Below, piece after piece: positions 1-5,887 of a DNA stretch of 7,377 nucleotides; positions within the stretch are counted from its first letter, which is position 1; every line of letters begins with the position of its first letter. Below the pieces are notes generated by a model. It worked only from the letters and a program-made list of their open reading frames with translations. It did not search any database and was not told the origin of the DNA. Made by a program: the position numbers and the translations under genes. The DNA is from Oscillospiraceae bacterium (GTDB lineage: Bacteria > Bacillota > Clostridia > Oscillospirales > Oscillospiraceae). The stretch spans positions 1 to 7,377 of the forward strand of contig JAFYIF010000326.1 of assembly GCA_017538775.1 (NCBI GenBank), given 5' to 3'.

Positions 1-86
1 TAGCGGACGTTGGATTCGGAGAACAGGATGACGGCGTCCAGCTCCTGTTCGTTCAATTGTGCCTGGATCTTTTCGATGCGTGTCAT
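1..86 (-). CDS. Xaa-Pro peptidase (aminopeptidase P/prolidase family), N-terminus only
   Basis: Only the first 28 codons are inside the window; the gene runs off the low-coordinate edge. The readable residues begin MTRIEKIQAQLNEQELDAV and continue ILFSESNVR, the usual opening of the creatinase-type N-terminal domain of M24B Xaa-Pro peptidases (a K/Q-rich helix, then a buried strand and a S/E-N-x-R/Y turn). The family removes residues or dipeptides next to proline in the cytoplasm; the metal-binding catalytic domain lies outside the window, so activity cannot be judged. An AGGAG SD sits about 8 bases before the ATG. The gene starts 21 bp after the HAD phosphatase stop and is probably the next cistron of the same operon. 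In Firmicutes this gene often sits near yqeG and efp, which fits. Family call is good; exact specificity is unknown. Confidence 0.8.
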   Translation of the reverse strand, partial: MTRIEKIQAQLNEQELDAVILFSESNVR

Positions 87-107
87 GGGTCTATCTCCTG
101 AACAATA

Positions 108-608
108 CTATTTAATATCCTTCCATCCCGCTTTCAGGCGGAAGGGAAACTCCAGCCAGTAGCGCAGCCGGAGCCAGAAGTTGCTGAAGGCGATGGGGCG
201 GACCAGCACGGCGAAGCAGCCGCAGCGTCTCGCGCAGAGGGTGTCCGTGTAGATCTGGTCCCCGATGAAGGCAGTCTGGGCGGGGGCGTAGCCCTCCCGG
301 GCCATCACCTCCCGGGCGGCCTTCGGGAAGGGCTTGCGGGCGTGTTTGCGGTAGGGCAGGCCCAGGGCGGCGGCGAAGATCTCCGGGCGCTGGCCGCGGT
401 TGTTGGAGAGGATGAACAGCCGCAGCCCGGCGGCCTCCATGTCCCGGACCCAGCCGAGCATCCGGGGCGTGGCTTCGTGGAGCGTGTAGGGGGCCAGGGT
501 GTTGTCGATATCCAGCAGTAAAAAGCGGATGCCCCGGTTGGTGAACAGCCGTGGGGGCAGCTCGTAGATGCTCCGCTTCATCACGTCCGGGACGGGCCAG
601 AAGCTCAT
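108..608 (-). CDS. yqeG: YqeG-type HAD-superfamily phosphatase
   Basis: A 166-aa cytoplasmic HAD-fold hydrolase, the normal size for the YqeG (HAD IIIA) family. All four HAD motifs are visible: motif I LLDIDNTLAP with nucleophile Asp33 and acid/base Asp35; motif II ILSNN with Ser68; motif III Lys92 in ARKPFPKAA; motif IV FIGDQIYTD with Asp117 and Asp122 for Mg2+. The family dephosphorylates phosphate esters; B. subtilis YqeG is adjacent to the ribosome-assembly GTPase YqeH, and the true substrate here is not known. I chose the ATG at 608 because it gives the family's usual short N-terminus and overlaps the kinase stop as ATGA, implying translational coupling. Longer readings upstream are out-of-register shadows inside the kinase gene. 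The C-terminal segment (about 140-166) is aromatic and basic, typical of the family. Confidence 0.9.
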   Translation of the reverse strand: MSFWPVPDVMKRSIYELPPRLFTNRGIRFLLLDIDNTLAPYTLHEATPRMLGWVRDMEAAGLRLFILSNNRGQRPEIFAAALGLPYRKHARKPFPKAAREVMAREGYAPAQTAFIGDQIYTDTLCARRCGCFAVLVRPIAFSNFWLRLRYWLEFPFRLKAGWKDIK

Positions 609-2023
609 GCGTCGTCCTCCTTCTTCTCCAGCAGCGGGAAACGGAGGACGAAGCGCGTCCCCTCCGGCTCCCGGCGCTCCACGCAGATGCTGCCGCCGTT
701 GGCCTCCACCGCGTCGTGGACGATGGAGAGGCCCAGCCCGCTGCCGCCGATGGCCCGGGAGCGGGCTTTGTCCACCCGGTAGAAGCGCAGGAAGATGTTG
801 GGCAGGTCCTCCTCCGGGATGCCGATGCCGGTGTCCTCCACCCGCAGCACCGCGCTGCCCTCCTCCGCGCACAGGCGCAGGTAGACGCAGCCGCCCTCTC
901 GGTTGTACTTGACGGCGTTTTCCGCCAGGTTGAACACGATTTGAAACAGGTCGTCCTCCACCGCGCAGATGCGCACCGCCGGGTCCAGCTCCGTCTCAAA
1001 GCGCACCTGCTTCTGGGCGGCCAGGGGCCGGAGCAGGTGGACGCAGCGCCGCACCAGGGGAGCCAGGTCCACCGCGCTCCGCTCGCTGACCACGCCGCTG
1101 TCCATCCGCGTCAGGCGCAGCAGCTTTTCGGTGAGGCGCTGGAGGCGCTCGGCCTCCATGCCGATGTCGGTGACGAACTCGCGCATCGTGTCCTCGTCCA
1201 TGTTGTCGCTCTGGGCGATGCTGTCGCTCAGCAGTCGAATTCCGGCCAGGGGCGTGCGCAGCTCGTGGCTGGCGTCGGAGACGAAGCGCCGCCGCAGCTC
1301 CTCGGTGCTCTCCAGCCGGTCCGTCATTTTGTTGAAGGTCTGGGCCAGCTCCGCCACCTCGTCCTGCCCCTTGACCTTCACGCGTCGGCTCAGGTTGCCC
1401 TCCCGGACCGTGCGCATGGCTGCGGCCAGCTCCCGCAGCCGTCGGGTCAGCCGCGCTGTGACGAAAAAGACCGTGAGCACGGACAGGGCGAACAGCAGAA
1501 CGGAGATGCTCCGCAGCCGCACCTCCACCGAGTGGATGGTCCTGGCCTGCTCGTAATCGTTGTCAAAGATATGGACGCTGCCGATCAGGCTGCCATAGCT
1601 CATCACCGGGATGATGGCTTCGCAGCGAAAGGCGCTGCCGTCGTAGCTGCAATAGAACTGGTTCACGCCCTTGCGGGCGCTGCGTAGCGGGGCGCTCTCC
1701 TCCCCGGCGGCCTCCGGTGCGGTGTCGTAGAGGATGTACCCGGCCCGGTCCGTCACCACGATCCGGTCATAGTCCCCCGGGACCACCAGCTCCATCACAT
1801 GGCTCACGCCGTCGGCGCTGAGGCGCTCCAGCCCGGAGAGAGAGGAGGAGAGGATGTTGCCCTGATTCAGCAGCGCAGTCTCCTTGTTGGCCATCACCAC
1901 ATCCCGGGAAGTGGTGGTGGGAAACACGTTCAGCAGCACCGTACTGACTCCGATGAAGGCGATGAAGAGCAGCAGGAAGGTGAACTGCATACTGTATTTG
2001 TGCTTTTTCTGTAACCACATCAT
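605..2023 (-). CDS. Membrane sensor histidine kinase (WalK/PhoR-like)
   Basis: A 472-aa two-component sensor kinase. Order of parts: short Lys-rich cytoplasmic tip; TM1 about residues 14-35; an extracytoplasmic sensor region of about 135 residues (36-171), probably a PAS/Cache-like fold; TM2 about 172-190; HAMP linker about 191-243; DHp helix with H-box SHELRTPLAG, phospho-acceptor His253; HATPase_c with N-box NLAENA (Asn365, Asn369), G1 DTGIGIP (Asp397) and G2 GGSGLGLSI (about 426-433). All kinase motifs are intact, so it should autophosphorylate and act on the response regulator encoded just upstream. Start: the first ATG after an in-frame TGA; there are two adjacent ATGs (2023 and 2020) and no clear SD, so translation may be weaker than that of its neighbours. 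It is separated from the regulator gene by 59 bp and overlaps the HAD gene by 4 bp. The signal sensed cannot be read from the sequence. Confidence 0.95.
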   Translation of the reverse strand: MMWLQKKHKYSMQFTFLLLFIAFIGVSTVLLNVFPTTTSRDVVMANKETALLNQGNILSSSLSGLERLSADGVSHVMELVVPGDYDRIVVTDRAGYILYDTAPEAAGEESAPLRSARKGVNQFYCSYDGSAFRCEAIIPVMSYGSLIGSVHIFDNDYEQARTIHSVEVRLRSISVLLFALSVLTVFFVTARLTRRLRELAAAMRTVREGNLSRRVKVKGQDEVAELAQTFNKMTDRLESTEELRRRFVSDASHELRTPLAGIRLLSDSIAQSDNMDEDTMREFVTDIGMEAERLQRLTEKLLRLTRMDSGVVSERSAVDLAPLVRRCVHLLRPLAAQKQVRFETELDPAVRICAVEDDLFQIVFNLAENAVKYNREGGCVYLRLCAEEGSAVLRVEDTGIGIPEEDLPNIFLRFYRVDKARSRAIGGSGLGLSIVHDAVEANGGSICVERREPEGTRFVLRFPLLEKKEDDA

Positions 2024-2051
2024 ATGGCATCATACGGACTATCTTAACGTC

Positions 2052-2063
2052 CGGAAGCGCTTC
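2052..2063. repeat. 12-bp perfect palindrome between regulator and kinase genes
   Basis: GGAAGCGCTTCC reads the same on both strands and lies in the only sizeable gap (59 bp) inside the minus-strand operon. As RNA it could form a 4-bp stem with a GCGC loop; as DNA it could be a dimeric protein site. It sits about 30 bases before the kinase ATG, where no good SD is seen. Function is unknown; it may be chance. Confidence 0.4.
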
Positions 2064-2082
2064 CAACGATGCGCCGGTCTGC

Positions 2083-2769
2083 TCACTTGCGGAAGAAGTA
2101 GCCCACGCCCCATTTGGTGACCAGATGCTCCGGGTGGGCCGGGTTGCGCTCGATCTTCTCCCGCAGGCGGCGGACGTGGACATCCACGGTGCGCTCCTCG
2201 CCGTAGTAGTCGTGGCCCCAGATGATGTCCAGCAGGTTCTCCCGGCTGAAGACCTTGCCCTCGTTGCGCATCAGCAGGCTGATAAGCTCAAACTCCTTGA
2301 CCGTCAGGTTCACCTCGCGCCCGTCCAGGAAGGCGCTGCGGCGGTCGAAGTCCAGGGTGATGCCGCCCATGGTCAGCTTCCGGGCCGGCTCCTCCTCCGG
2401 GGGCGGGGTGATGCTGGCGCGGCGCAGCAGCGCCCGGACCCGCGCCTTCAGCTCCAGGATGTTGTAGGGCTTGGTGATGTAGTCGTCCGCGCCGTACTCG
2501 AAGCCCAGCAGCTTGTCCCGTTCCTCGTCCCGGGCCGTCAGCATGATGATGGGGATGTTGGAGACCTCCCGGATCTCCTTGCTGGCAGTCAGCCCGTCCT
2601 TCCCCGGCATCATCAGGTCCATCAGGACCAGATCGTACTGCCCCATGCGCGCCAGCTCCACCGCGGTGGCGCCGTCATAGCAGACGTCCACCGTGTAGCC
2701 CTCCTGCTCCAGGTTGAATTTCAGTCCCTTGACCAGTACCTTTTCGTCGTCCACGACCAGCAGCTTCAT
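2083..2769 (-). CDS. OmpR/PhoB-family response regulator
   Basis: A 228-aa DNA-binding response regulator of normal length. Receiver domain about 1-120: acidic pair Asp7-Asp8 in VVDDEK, phospho-acceptor Asp51 in LMDLMMPGKDG, Thr78 in IMLTARD and Lys100 in YITKPY are all present, so it should be phosphorylated normally. A short Pro/Glu-rich linker (about 121-128) leads to a winged-helix domain (about 130-228) with the family recognition helix around ERTVDVHVRRLREKIE and the closing wing WGVGYFFRK. It resembles WalR/PhoP-type regulators. Start: the ATG at 2769 has an AGGAGG SD at good spacing, and it overlaps the ComEA-like gene stop as ATGA. The kinase follows directly and is the likely partner. 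Target genes are not shown by the sequence; autoregulation is plausible but not demonstrated. Confidence 0.95.
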   Translation of the reverse strand: MKLLVVDDEKVLVKGLKFNLEQEGYTVDVCYDGATAVELARMGQYDLVLMDLMMPGKDGLTASKEIREVSNIPIIMLTARDEERDKLLGFEYGADDYITKPYNILELKARVRALLRRASITPPPEEEPARKLTMGGITLDFDRRSAFLDGREVNLTVKEFELISLLMRNEGKVFSRENLLDIIWGHDYYGEERTVDVHVRRLREKIERNPAHPEHLVTKWGVGYFFRK

Positions 2770-3134
2770 GTCGTATCCTCCTCCACAGTCAGTATCGACC
2801 AATTGTTCTCCAGTATCGCCTGTCCGATCCCGTTCACGCGGGTGATCTCCTCCACGCGCCGGAAGGGTCCGTGCTCCTCCCGGTAGGCCACGATGCGCGC
2901 AGCCAGCGCCTCGCCCACGCCGTGCAGCGCCGTCAGCTCCTCCGCCGTGGCGGTGTTCAGGTTGACCCGCTCCACCGACCGCAGCGTCTCCTCCACCGGA
3001 GGCCGGGCCAGGGACTCTGAGCGCACCGTCACCGCCGGGGCGCGGCGGGCCGTGCCGACGTGGTAGCCCAGCGTCAGCGCCAGGGTCAGCGCCGTCAGAC
3101 CGACGGCCCATCTCTCGCTTGTTCGCAGCGGCAT
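2766..3134 (-). CDS. Short ComEA-like membrane-anchored helix-hairpin-helix protein
   Basis: A 122-aa protein with one N-terminal membrane anchor (about residues 9-25), a polar linker (26-55) and a ComEA-type double helix-hairpin-helix module (about 57-115). The module begins VNLNTATAEEL, its first hairpin is HGVG (71-74), then IVAYREEHGPFRR, and its second hairpin is NGIG (101-104). These motifs bind DNA backbone without sequence specificity; ComEA proteins hold incoming DNA outside the membrane during natural transformation. Here the SLBB domain found in Bacillus ComEA is missing, so only anchor plus HhH remain. Start: ATG at 3134 with GGGAGG SD. It is the first gene of the operon and is coupled by a 4-bp overlap to the response regulator, an unusual partner. 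No comEC or comEB is visible nearby, so a competence role is not established. Confidence 0.85.
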   Translation of the reverse strand: MPLRTSERWAVGLTALTLALTLGYHVGTARRAPAVTVRSESLARPPVEETLRSVERVNLNTATAEELTALHGVGEALAARIVAYREEHGPFRRVEEITRVNGIGQAILENNWSILTVEEDTT

Positions 3135-3163
3135 GGTTTCCTCCCGGCGTGGAAAAGATTCAG

Positions 3164-3192
3164 TTGCTTTTCCCGCAGAAATCTTATATAAT
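3164..3192 (+). promoter_or_regulatory. Sigma-A-type promoter for the carboxypeptidase-like gene
   Basis: TTGCTT (3164-3169), a 17-bp spacer, then a perfect TATAAT (3187-3192). Transcription would start near 3199, giving an 80-base leader before the ATG at 3279. The -35 is weak (3 of 6) but the -10 and the spacing are ideal. The same TTGCTT with a 17-bp spacer recurs at 7167-7195. Confidence 0.6.
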
Positions 3193-3210
3193 GTTTCAGG
3201 CTTTACCGGA

Positions 3211-3235
3211 CCCGCCCCGGCGGAAGCGCGGCGGG
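3211..3235 (+). other. GC-rich hairpin in the 5' leader of the carboxypeptidase-like gene
   Basis: CCCGCC (3211-3216) can pair with GGCGGG (3230-3235), a 6-bp GC stem with a 13-base loop; an alternative CCGCC/GGCGG pairing exists inside. It lies a few bases after the predicted transcription start. There is no U-run after it, so it is not a standard terminator. It may affect RNA stability or mean nothing. Confidence 0.3.
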
Positions 3236-3250
3236 ATGTTCTTGTGTTTC

Positions 3251-3277
3251 ATTCTATCATACTTTTCGGGAGAACAA
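3251..3277 (-). promoter_or_regulatory. Weak candidate promoter for the ComEA-like/two-component operon
   Basis: Read on the minus strand, TTGTTC (3277-3272) and TAGAAT (3256-3251) are separated by 15 bp, shorter than ideal. It is the best match I see in the divergent region, which must contain a start for the minus-strand operon unless transcription reads through from elsewhere. The string GATAGAATGAA here also occurs at the promoter at 7188-7198. Confidence 0.25.
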
Positions 3278-3278
3278 C

Positions 3279-5063
3279 ATGAAAAAAATAAAATTTTTTT
3301 CTCTTTTTTTGGCCTTGTGTCTGAGCTGCACCGTTTTTGCCGGTTTTCCGGCCTACGCGGAGGCTGCGGGCGCGCCTGTTTCCTCTCAGGACAGCTCCTT
3401 TGACGGCCCCGGACCCAGCCTGAACTCCTATTCCGCCATCATCCTGGACCAGAAGACCGGAGACGTGCTGTTCTCCCAGCGGGCCGACGCCCGGGTATAC
3501 CCGGCGGACACCGCGAAGCTGATGACCGCCCTGCTGGCGGTGGAGGCCATTGAACAGGGGAACGTCTCTCTCACGGGCGAGACCCAGGTCTCCGCCACCG
3601 CCGTCGCCGATCTGGGCGCGGAGGCCACCCGTCTGCTCACCGAGGGGGAGACCATCACCCTGGACAGCCTCCTGTACTGCATGATCCTCGCCTCCGCCGA
3701 CGACGCGGCCAACGCCATTGCCGAGTATGTGTCCGGGGACCAGGCCAGCTTCGTCGAAAAGATGAACGAGCGCGCCACGCGCCTGGGCTGCACCGGCACC
3801 CAGTTCACCAACCCCAGCGGGCTCTATGTGGAGGAGAACTACTCCACCGCCGGGGACATGGCCCTGATCGCCATGGAGGCCACCCGCCACGACCTGCTCT
3901 GGCGCATCTGCACCACCAAGACCAAAGAGCTGCCCGAGACGGACCGCTCCGGGGCCCGCTCCCTGAAAACCACCAATCCCCTGCTGGTCTCCGACGGGGT
4001 CTACGGCAGCGGCTACCTCTACCAGCGGGCCACCGGCGTCAAGTCCGGCTACAACGCCTACGCCGGTTACTGCCTCATCTCCTCCGCCGAGGATGAGGAG
4101 AGCGGCATCCAGCTTCTGACCGCCGTCTTCGGCGGCCAGCGCGGCGACAACGGCATCACCAGCTTCCGGGATGCCGTCACCCTCTTCGACTGGGTCTTCT
4201 CCAACTACAGCTATCAGGAGGTCCTCAGCCCCACCAAGAACATCGCCTCCGTGGACGTGAACCTGGGACTGGACACCGATTATGTCAACCTCCGTCCCGC
4301 GGCGGGCATCACTCTGCTGCTGCCCAACCACTACGACGCCAAGGCCTTTGACCTGGAGATGACGGTCTATTCCCTCCAGCAGGGCAAGATCGTCACCGCC
4401 CCGGTGACGGCGGGCGAGGTGCTGGGCGAGGTCAGCGTCATCAAGGACGGGCAGAACTACGGCACTGTGAAGCTTGTGGCCGCCACCAACGTGGACCTGA
4501 GCCGCTCCCGCTACATCTCCAGCCACATCCAGGAGACCTTACATACCACCACCTTCCGCCTGCTGGCGGGCGGGCTGGTGCTGCTGCTGGCCGCCTATCT
4601 GACCCTGGTCATCCGCTACCGGATGCGCCGCCGCAGATACAAACAGGCCCTCAAGCAGGCGCGGGAGGCCCAGGCCCAGAAGCTCCGCCCGGCGGAGCAG
4701 ACCCGGGAGCAGCTCCCGGAGGCGAGCCCGGAGCCGCCGCAGAAACGGCCTCCCCCGCAGCCGCAGCCGGAGTACTTCGGCCTGGGACAGCGGCACTTTG
4801 ACGACGAGCCGCTGGACGACGGCGCGCAGGATTCCCCGGCCTTCTTCCTGGTCCCGCCGGAGGAAGCCCCCACCTGGCAAAGCGGCGAAGCGGACGAAGC
4901 CTTCCATCCCCTCGCAGTGGAGGAAGCGGCGTTCCAGCCCATCGAGAGCGCGGACGACGCCTGGCACAGCTCCGAGGACGTGGCGCTGGAGGCGGACAGC
5001 TTTGATTTCCTCCGCACCCAGGAAGAGCGGGCCGAGTTTGAGGACTTCTTCCGCAGGAAATAA
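3279..5063 (+). CDS. S11-family D-Ala-D-Ala carboxypeptidase-like protein with altered active site and long cytoplasmic tail
   Basis: A 594-aa protein related to DacF/PBP5-type carboxypeptidases, which trim the terminal D-Ala of peptidoglycan stem peptides outside the membrane. Signal peptide about 1-27 (cleavage likely after AYA). The peptidase domain runs about 48-310, followed by a beta-rich PBP5 C-terminal-like domain (about 312-410), one TM helix (428-445) and a 149-residue cytoplasmic tail: basic/coiled (446-470), Pro/Gln-rich (475-498), then acidic to the end. Key oddity: the SxxK motif, normally PASTTK, reads PADTAK (residues 75-80), so nucleophile Ser is Asp77; the SxN motif reads SAD (139-141). 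KTG is KSG (255-257), an accepted variant. Known S11 enzymes need the Ser, so this is probably non-catalytic, perhaps a peptidoglycan-binding or scaffold protein. Typical S11 proteins are about 380-450 aa, so the tail is additional. Start: ATG at 3279 with GGGAG six bases upstream. It is transcribed alone and ends at a strong hairpin. Confidence 0.9.
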   Translation: MKKIKFFSLFLALCLSCTVFAGFPAYAEAAGAPVSSQDSSFDGPGPSLNSYSAIILDQKTGDVLFSQRADARVYPADTAKLMTALLAVEAIEQGNVSLTGETQVSATAVADLGAEATRLLTEGETITLDSLLYCMILASADDAANAIAEYVSGDQASFVEKMNERATRLGCTGTQFTNPSGLYVEENYSTAGDMALIAMEATRHDLLWRICTTKTKELPETDRSGARSLKTTNPLLVSDGVYGSGYLYQRATGVKSGYNAYAGYCLISSAEDEESGIQLLTAVFGGQRGDNGITSFRDAVTLFDWVFSNYSYQEVLSPTKNIASVDVNLGLDTDYVNLRPAAGITLLLPNHYDAKAFDLEMTVYSLQQGKIVTAPVTAGEVLGEVSVIKDGQNYGTVKLVAATNVDLSRSRYISSHIQETLHTTTFRLLAGGLVLLLAAYLTLVIRYRMRRRRYKQALKQAREAQAQKLRPAEQTREQLPEASPEPPQKRPPPQPQPEYFGLGQRHFDDEPLDDGAQDSPAFFLVPPEEAPTWQSGEADEAFHPLAVEEAAFQPIESADDAWHSSEDVALEADSFDFLRTQEERAEFEDFFRRK

Positions 5064-5071
5064 TTGAAGAA

Positions 5072-5113
5072 ATCGCTCCGACCTTTCCGCAGCGGCGGGA
5101 GGGTCGGAGCGAT
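5072..5113. terminator. Long bidirectional intrinsic terminator
   Basis: ATCGCTCCGACC (5072-5083) pairs perfectly with GGTCGGAGCGAT (5102-5113). Pairing continues inward with two GU pairs to CCGC/GCGG and a four-base AGCG loop, about 20 bp in total. It starts 9 bases after the plus-strand stop. Minus-strand transcripts leaving the acetyltransferase gene meet the same hairpin followed by TTTCTTCAATTATTT, a good U-rich tail; the plus-strand tail is only partly U-rich. It fits a shared terminator between convergent genes. Confidence 0.8.
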
Positions 5114-5126
5114 GTGTTGTCTCTGT

Positions 5127-5165
5127 GGCCGCTTTCAGCTTTTTGTACACCTCCTGAAAGCAGCC
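5127..5165. repeat. Inverted repeat after the acetyltransferase gene
   Basis: GCTTTCAG (5131-5138) and CTGAAAGC (5154-5161) form an 8-bp stem, extended by GGC/GCC across a single mismatch, with a 15-base loop. It lies between the acetyltransferase stop and the shared terminator. There is no U-run on either strand next to it, so it may protect the mRNA 3' end rather than terminate. The loop contains GAGGTGTACAAAAAG on the minus strand, which looks like an SD next to a GTG but has no credible gene after it. Confidence 0.4.
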
Positions 5166-5177
5166 TTCCCTCCTTCT

Positions 5178-5675
5178 TTACAGCTTCAAAATCGCGGGCA
5201 TTTCTTCGCCCTCCTTGTAATTCTCCGGGTCCTCCACAAAGCCGAAGGACGCATACAGCGCTTTGGCGGCTTCGTTTTCGGGTTCATAGGACAGCCAGCA
5301 GATCTCCGACGGGCCGCAGGGAAGCGTCCGGATGAAGTCCAACGCAAGCTGGAAGGCCTGCCGTCCGTATCCGTGGCGCTGATATCTCCTGTCGATCATG
5401 AATCGCCAGATGAAATAGGTGTTCTTCATGTACTCCGGTTCGCCGTCCTCATAGCCGTTATAGCCGATCATCACAAAGCCGATGGGCTTTTTCCCCAGAT
5501 AGATCCCGAAGGGATAGGGCTGGATCTCCCCCAGGGAAAGCGCGATGTAGGCATGGATCAGGCTCCGTTCGTTTCGCGCAACAAAGCCGTCCTGCTCTTT
5601 CGTGACCCGAAGTTTGCAGATATGCTCGTAATTATCCCATGTAATCTTTTCCAAATGGATCTGTTCGGTACGCAT
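5178..5675 (-). CDS. GNAT-family N-acetyltransferase (spermidine/spermine acetyltransferase-like)
   Basis: A 165-aa cytoplasmic GNAT enzyme, normal length, expected to move acetyl from acetyl-CoA to an amine. N-terminal strand/helix ITWDNYEHICKLRV (11-24) is typical of BltD/SpeG-like members. The acetyl-CoA pyrophosphate loop is seen as QRHGYG (99-104) after the strand FIWRFMID, and the late motif EPENEAAKALYASFGF (131-146) carries the usual Asn134 and Tyr141. The substrate is not determinable; polyamine or another small amine is a guess from family resemblance. Start: I chose the ATG at 5675 because GGAGG lies six bases upstream and the family N-terminus begins there; the frame is open back to a GTG at 5864, but that extension is Lys/Arg-rich, matches nothing and would run over a terminator. 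The gene is visibly lower in GC than its neighbours (29 of 60 bases in 5401-5460 versus 39 of 60 in 3781-3840), which suggests acquisition by transfer. Confidence 0.88.
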   Translation of the reverse strand: MRTEQIHLEKITWDNYEHICKLRVTKEQDGFVARNERSLIHAYIALSLGEIQPYPFGIYLGKKPIGFVMIGYNGYEDGEPEYMKNTYFIWRFMIDRRYQRHGYGRQAFQLALDFIRTLPCGPSEICWLSYEPENEAAKALYASFGFVEDPENYKEGEEMPAILKL

Positions 5676-5727
5676 TCCGGTCCTCCCGTGTGATTTCTTT
5701 TTCTTTCTTCTTCCGGGAAAAAGACTC

Positions 5728-5737
5728 TTTCGACAAA
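5728..5737 (-). promoter_or_regulatory. Candidate Spo0A-binding site (0A box) upstream of the acetyltransferase gene
   Basis: On the minus strand the sequence is TTTGTCGAAA, containing the core 0A box TGTCGAA with matching flanks. It is about 53 bases before the acetyltransferase ATG and lies in a non-coding stretch. Spo0A itself is encoded in the window. A 7-base core is expected about once by chance in this length, so this is only suggestive. Confidence 0.4.
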
Positions 5738-5781
5738 AGTGCCATGCATCCGCTTCAAAACGGATTTCAACAACTTCAAAC

Positions 5782-5810
5782 TTGACAGACCCTGTCGGAT
5801 CCTGTACAAT
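5782..5810 (+). promoter_or_regulatory. Near-consensus sigma-A promoter of the small-peptide RNA
   Basis: TTGACA (5782-5787), 17-bp spacer, TACAAT (5805-5810): a perfect -35, 5 of 6 in the -10, and ideal spacing. Transcription would begin near 5817, exactly at the base of the first stem-loop. The -35 overlaps the inverted repeat GACAG-ACC-CTGTC (5784-5796), and CCTGT is repeated with a 10-bp period (5791 and 5801), so a repressor site is possible. Confidence 0.8.
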
Positions 5811-5844
5811 CATCTCGCCCGCAAGGGCAGGTGTTGCCAAAGTG

Positions 5845-5862
5845 AAAAAAGGCGGTTCCGCC
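5845..5862 (-). terminator. Intrinsic terminator on the minus strand
   Basis: Read on the minus strand: GGCG-GAAC-CGCC followed directly by TTTTTT (5862 down to 5845). It would end the antisense RNA started at 6038-6065, or transcripts running out of spo0A. In the plus-strand RNA the same bases form a hairpin preceded by A-residues. Confidence 0.65.
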
Positions 5863-5883
5863 ACACCACCCGAAAGGGGGTGT
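5863..5883 (+). promoter_or_regulatory. Hairpin that hides the SD of the 27-codon ORF
   Basis: ACACC-(A)-CCC pairs with GGGGGTGT across a GAAA loop: eight base pairs with one bulged A. The 3' arm is the SD itself, AAAGGGGGTG, which differs from the perfect complement of 16S rRNA by one base and lies five to six bases before the ATG. When folded, ribosome binding would be blocked. GNRA loops and bulges are typical of selected RNA structure. Confidence 0.6.
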
Positions 5884-5887
5884 TGCT

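Noticed and set aside
551..1687. Long plus-strand open frame opposite the histidine kinase.
   Set aside because: Shadow frame of GC-rich coding DNA; no SD, and an Ala/Gln/His-rich product without domain sense.
3249..4526. 425-aa minus-strand frame opposite the carboxypeptidase-like gene.
   Set aside because: Gly/Val/His-rich shadow of the real gene; no promoter, no SD, no recognisable fold.
4539..5150. Minus-strand open frame under the carboxypeptidase-like gene, starting at a GTG in frame with the acetyltransferase after its TAA.
   Set aside because: It is antisense to a clear coding gene, its AGGAG touches the GTG, the protein is low-complexity Leu/Arg/Glu, and a terminator lies inside it. 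The acetyltransferase is already of normal length at its own stop.
5676..5864. N-terminal extension of the acetyltransferase to a GTG at 5864 (228 aa).
   Set aside because: The extra 63 residues match no GNAT N-terminus, the extension would cover a terminator hairpin, and a strong SD sits right before the ATG at 5675.
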